Shown one piece after another: positions 61,701 to 64,000 of a stretch of 64,000 nt of DNA; the stretch's first letter is position 1; every line of letters begins with the position of its first letter. The DNA is from Litomosoides sigmodontis (lineage: Eukaryota > Nematoda > Chromadorea > Rhabditida > Onchocercidae), in contig OY718803.1 of the NCBI GenBank assembly GCA_963070105.1, positions 3,578,507-3,642,506 on the forward strand, written 5' to 3'. Below the pieces are notes generated by a model that made no database searches, had not been told where the DNA came from, and saw only the letters and a program-made list of their open reading frames with translations. Position numbers and translations under genes: made by a program.

Positions 61701-63991
61701 ACATCGAGAACAGTTAAGATAGTGTCGAGCTGCTCTTTCTGTAATATGCCATGAACAACCAGCGGTGTCAGTGCTCGTACAGCGTCTAGACGTACCTGAA
61801 ACTCGTTCAGATTTTACTTCCTATTTACTATAAAGTATAAAATCAGTATCCTGCATTTATTCATGTAAATGAGCTCAGGGTGCTGCGTATTAAAATATAA
61901 AATGAAAATAAAGTCATGAAAACTGCAAAAGTTTAAAATATTCAATGCATTTAAACAATGCTTTCCTAATGAAGCCACAGAACCTGCTCAATTTCATCGT
62001 TGAACATATCGGCTAAATGATCTAAGGCAGCAGCTGCTAAAAACGGACGATCAGCGGCTAGCTGTCCCAGAGAATAAACACCAGCCTGTCGAACAACTAA
62101 AAGCTTTACTTTTAAATTCTGACATCGTCCGTAAAACTATTTAGAGTTTATGTTGATTAAACGACAAAAGCTACAACTTCCATAACAACAGTCTTGGTTC
62201 AAAATCAAATCTTAGAATACCGATATTATCAGACATACTCATAAATTCATCTTCTAACGCTGTCACGAAAGCACCACACGCTCCAGAAGAAATGATGCTA
62301 GTTTGTTCTTCATCGAACCGCTCCACTGGAACATCTTCTCCTAGTTTTTTCCCCGTTGACCACTCACTTGTTGCTTGCGATCGTCGACATCGTGATGCTT
62401 GAGGCTTTTTTGAAGCACCATCACGTGTTTTTGACATCTAGAACATATAAATAAATTACCATAAAATTTTTACTAAATTAAAAAAAAAAGCGCACCCTCA
62501 TAGCATTCAACAGTTTCTTGTCAAGCGTCTGGTCCAAAAACGAATCAGAAACTTGTTTAAAATCACCCAAAAGTCGGGCAGCAACAGCGCGAACAGTGAC
62601 CTGAAATAAAATTGTAAAATTTTGCTACAAAGAAGGTACTACTTCTGCATTGTCATGATAAGAGTCTTACAAACAATTAAAGTCCTGTACATTAGCACTG
62701 AAACAACACAGCCAAACAGCTTCATAACTTAACATTATACCTCCACATCATTGATTGCATGGCACACAGCAGCAAATGCATCGTCTACTAGTCGTAGTTT
62801 TGCACCATTTCGACCAACAATTTCCCTTAACATTTTATTTTTTCACACAACGTGAAGTGATATTTATAAAAAAAATGCCCGATTCCCATGAAAAATTGGG
62901 AAGAATTTGGCTTGCTCTTCGATTCAAAAAATGGAATAGAAAGAATGAAATAAATTCATTGATTACTAATTATTACATTTCTGGGCGGTGATCTGCGAAT
63001 GCTTTCAACATATATAGCGCTTCCGTTCGAACTATTTTTGATGAGTTTTCACATAACTGGAAATAATTTCCTAATGATGATATGTCCAAAGTATTAATCA
63101 AAAAACATTATTGATTCTGAATGTTACGGATAATATAAAATTTTGCTTTAGATTCGTATCTAAATTCTTCACGTTTATGGCAGATACCCTCCAAACATAG
63201 AAAAATGAAATAAATGATTTACCAGTAAATGGGTAAGTTTTCTGTCCACTTGTGAACTTTAAAATAATTGGTGGGATAAATTTAAGTAATGTGGAACTAT
63301 CTTAAAGTTTACATTAAAGTTATAAAAACATACATTTTTCACTTGCTGATAAATTGTAAAACTAAGTAAACGGCCACTGGCAGCCATTGTCGAAAGACCC
63401 TTTACAGCAGCTATTCGCACTCGTGAATCACGATCTTCAGCCATTTTTGATAAAACTTTCTCAAGCCACAAAAATTCCTGTACTGAACACAACTCCTCTC
63501 CTAAAAAATTACACAAGACTTCATTATAAGTCCAAGTTCACTAGTTACAATTAGTGACCCGTTCGCTAACCCGCTATTGTTCACTTTTCGCTCTGCTTTA
63601 GACTTGAAGTCTCTGTATCCCGTGACTAGTTAAAAACATGTACCTTTTAACAAACATGTTACGAAAAAATTAATAGCGGCGATGCGATTGTTCTGGTCAG
63701 TTGAGCGTATACTCTCTTCAGCCATACAAATCACTTGCTGCATGTAGCGACCTATTTTTAGGCCTTCAGATAATGCCCACTCGAAAAGAGTTAATAGTAA
63801 AGCGTATATAGTCGGTCGATGAAACAGGCTGAAAATTTCTGATCAGCAACAGTAATAAATAGAAACAAAGACATGTGGCTCCCACAACTGCAAAATGGAC
63901 CAATGTAATACATGAAAAGCACCAAATAACTTTGAAAGTTTGAGGACATCTCTAACACCTAATATTCGATCATTTAGATATACTGGTTGTT
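58776..63991 (-). CDS. Integrator complex subunit 4 (5' end outside window)
   Basis: Exons in transcription order: 63931-63991, 63644-63828, 63334-63500, 62977-63056, 62741-62825, 62496-62600, 62239-62437, 61984-62096, 61703-61795, 61453-61595, 61244-61359, 60904-61037, 60658-60830, 60219-60372, 59960-60127, 59580-59756, 59274-59399, 58776-59117. All phases agree. INTS4 scaffolds the Integrator cleavage module with INTS9 and INTS11, which processes snRNAs and attenuates transcription. HEAT repeats are visible (SRVRIAAVKGLS, KIVRTEALYML, VTVRAVAARLL, VRQAGVYSLGQL, VRLDAVRALT). Diagnostic INTS4 matches are FLDQTLDKKLLNAMR, SGACGAFVTALEDE, DMFNDEIEQVRL and the FDITEPAVDDQFY region. The C-terminal domain ends in a beta-rich segment near MEIPIQPIQ. 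The two boundaries with TAAG-type acceptors (62825, 61595) and the donor at 59960 are less certain. The start codon lies beyond 64000. Confidence 0.93.
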
Positions 63992-64000
63992 CTATAAGCG

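Overview
The window is eukaryotic: AT-rich DNA with multi-exon genes and 3' splice sites that mostly read TTTTCAG or TTTCAG, as in nematodes. An astacin protease, a tetraspanin and several coding starts preceded almost directly by an AG acceptor, as at trans-splice sites, point the same way. I infer a parasitic, possibly spirurid or filarial, nematode but cannot name the species. Exon boundaries were placed by hand. Adjoining exons in the complete gene models agree in reading phase, which is the main internal check.

Layout. (a) 1-1172: a partial second copy of an astacin gene, identical to 14457-15628. (b) 1172-9781: a complete smg-2/UPF1 gene on the minus strand. (c) 9782-36302: a single-copy block holding the full astacin gene (minus), a tetraspanin (plus), NEDD8 (plus), an Sp-family transcription factor with a damaged zinc-finger array (minus), a stretch with only weak candidates, and COMMD4 (minus). 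(d) 36303-44912: a second complete smg-2 gene on the plus strand, forming with (b) an apparently perfect 8,610-bp inverted repeat (position x pairs with 46084 - x). (e) 45005-57935: NSUN2, DDX52 and NADP-isocitrate dehydrogenase, all plus. (f) 58776 to the window end: Integrator subunit 4 (minus), with its 5' end beyond the window.

Most genes are conserved housekeeping functions: nonsense-mediated decay (smg-2), RNA m5C methylation (NSUN2), ribosome biogenesis (DDX52), neddylation and its regulation (NEDD8, COMMD4), snRNA and nascent-transcript processing (INTS4), and NADPH supply (IDH). NSUN2 and DDX52 lie 463 bp apart on one strand and may form an operon.

The outstanding feature is structural: an inverted extra smg-2 joined to a directly repeated piece of the astacin gene. 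This is either a very recent complex duplication (a templated insertion at a tandem-duplication junction) or an assembly artefact. Secondary points of interest are the decayed second and third zinc fingers of the Sp factor, a Met-turn Met-to-Thr change in the astacin, a Pro-to-Ile change in NSUN2 motif IV, and a GC-AG intron in the DDX52 P-loop codon.
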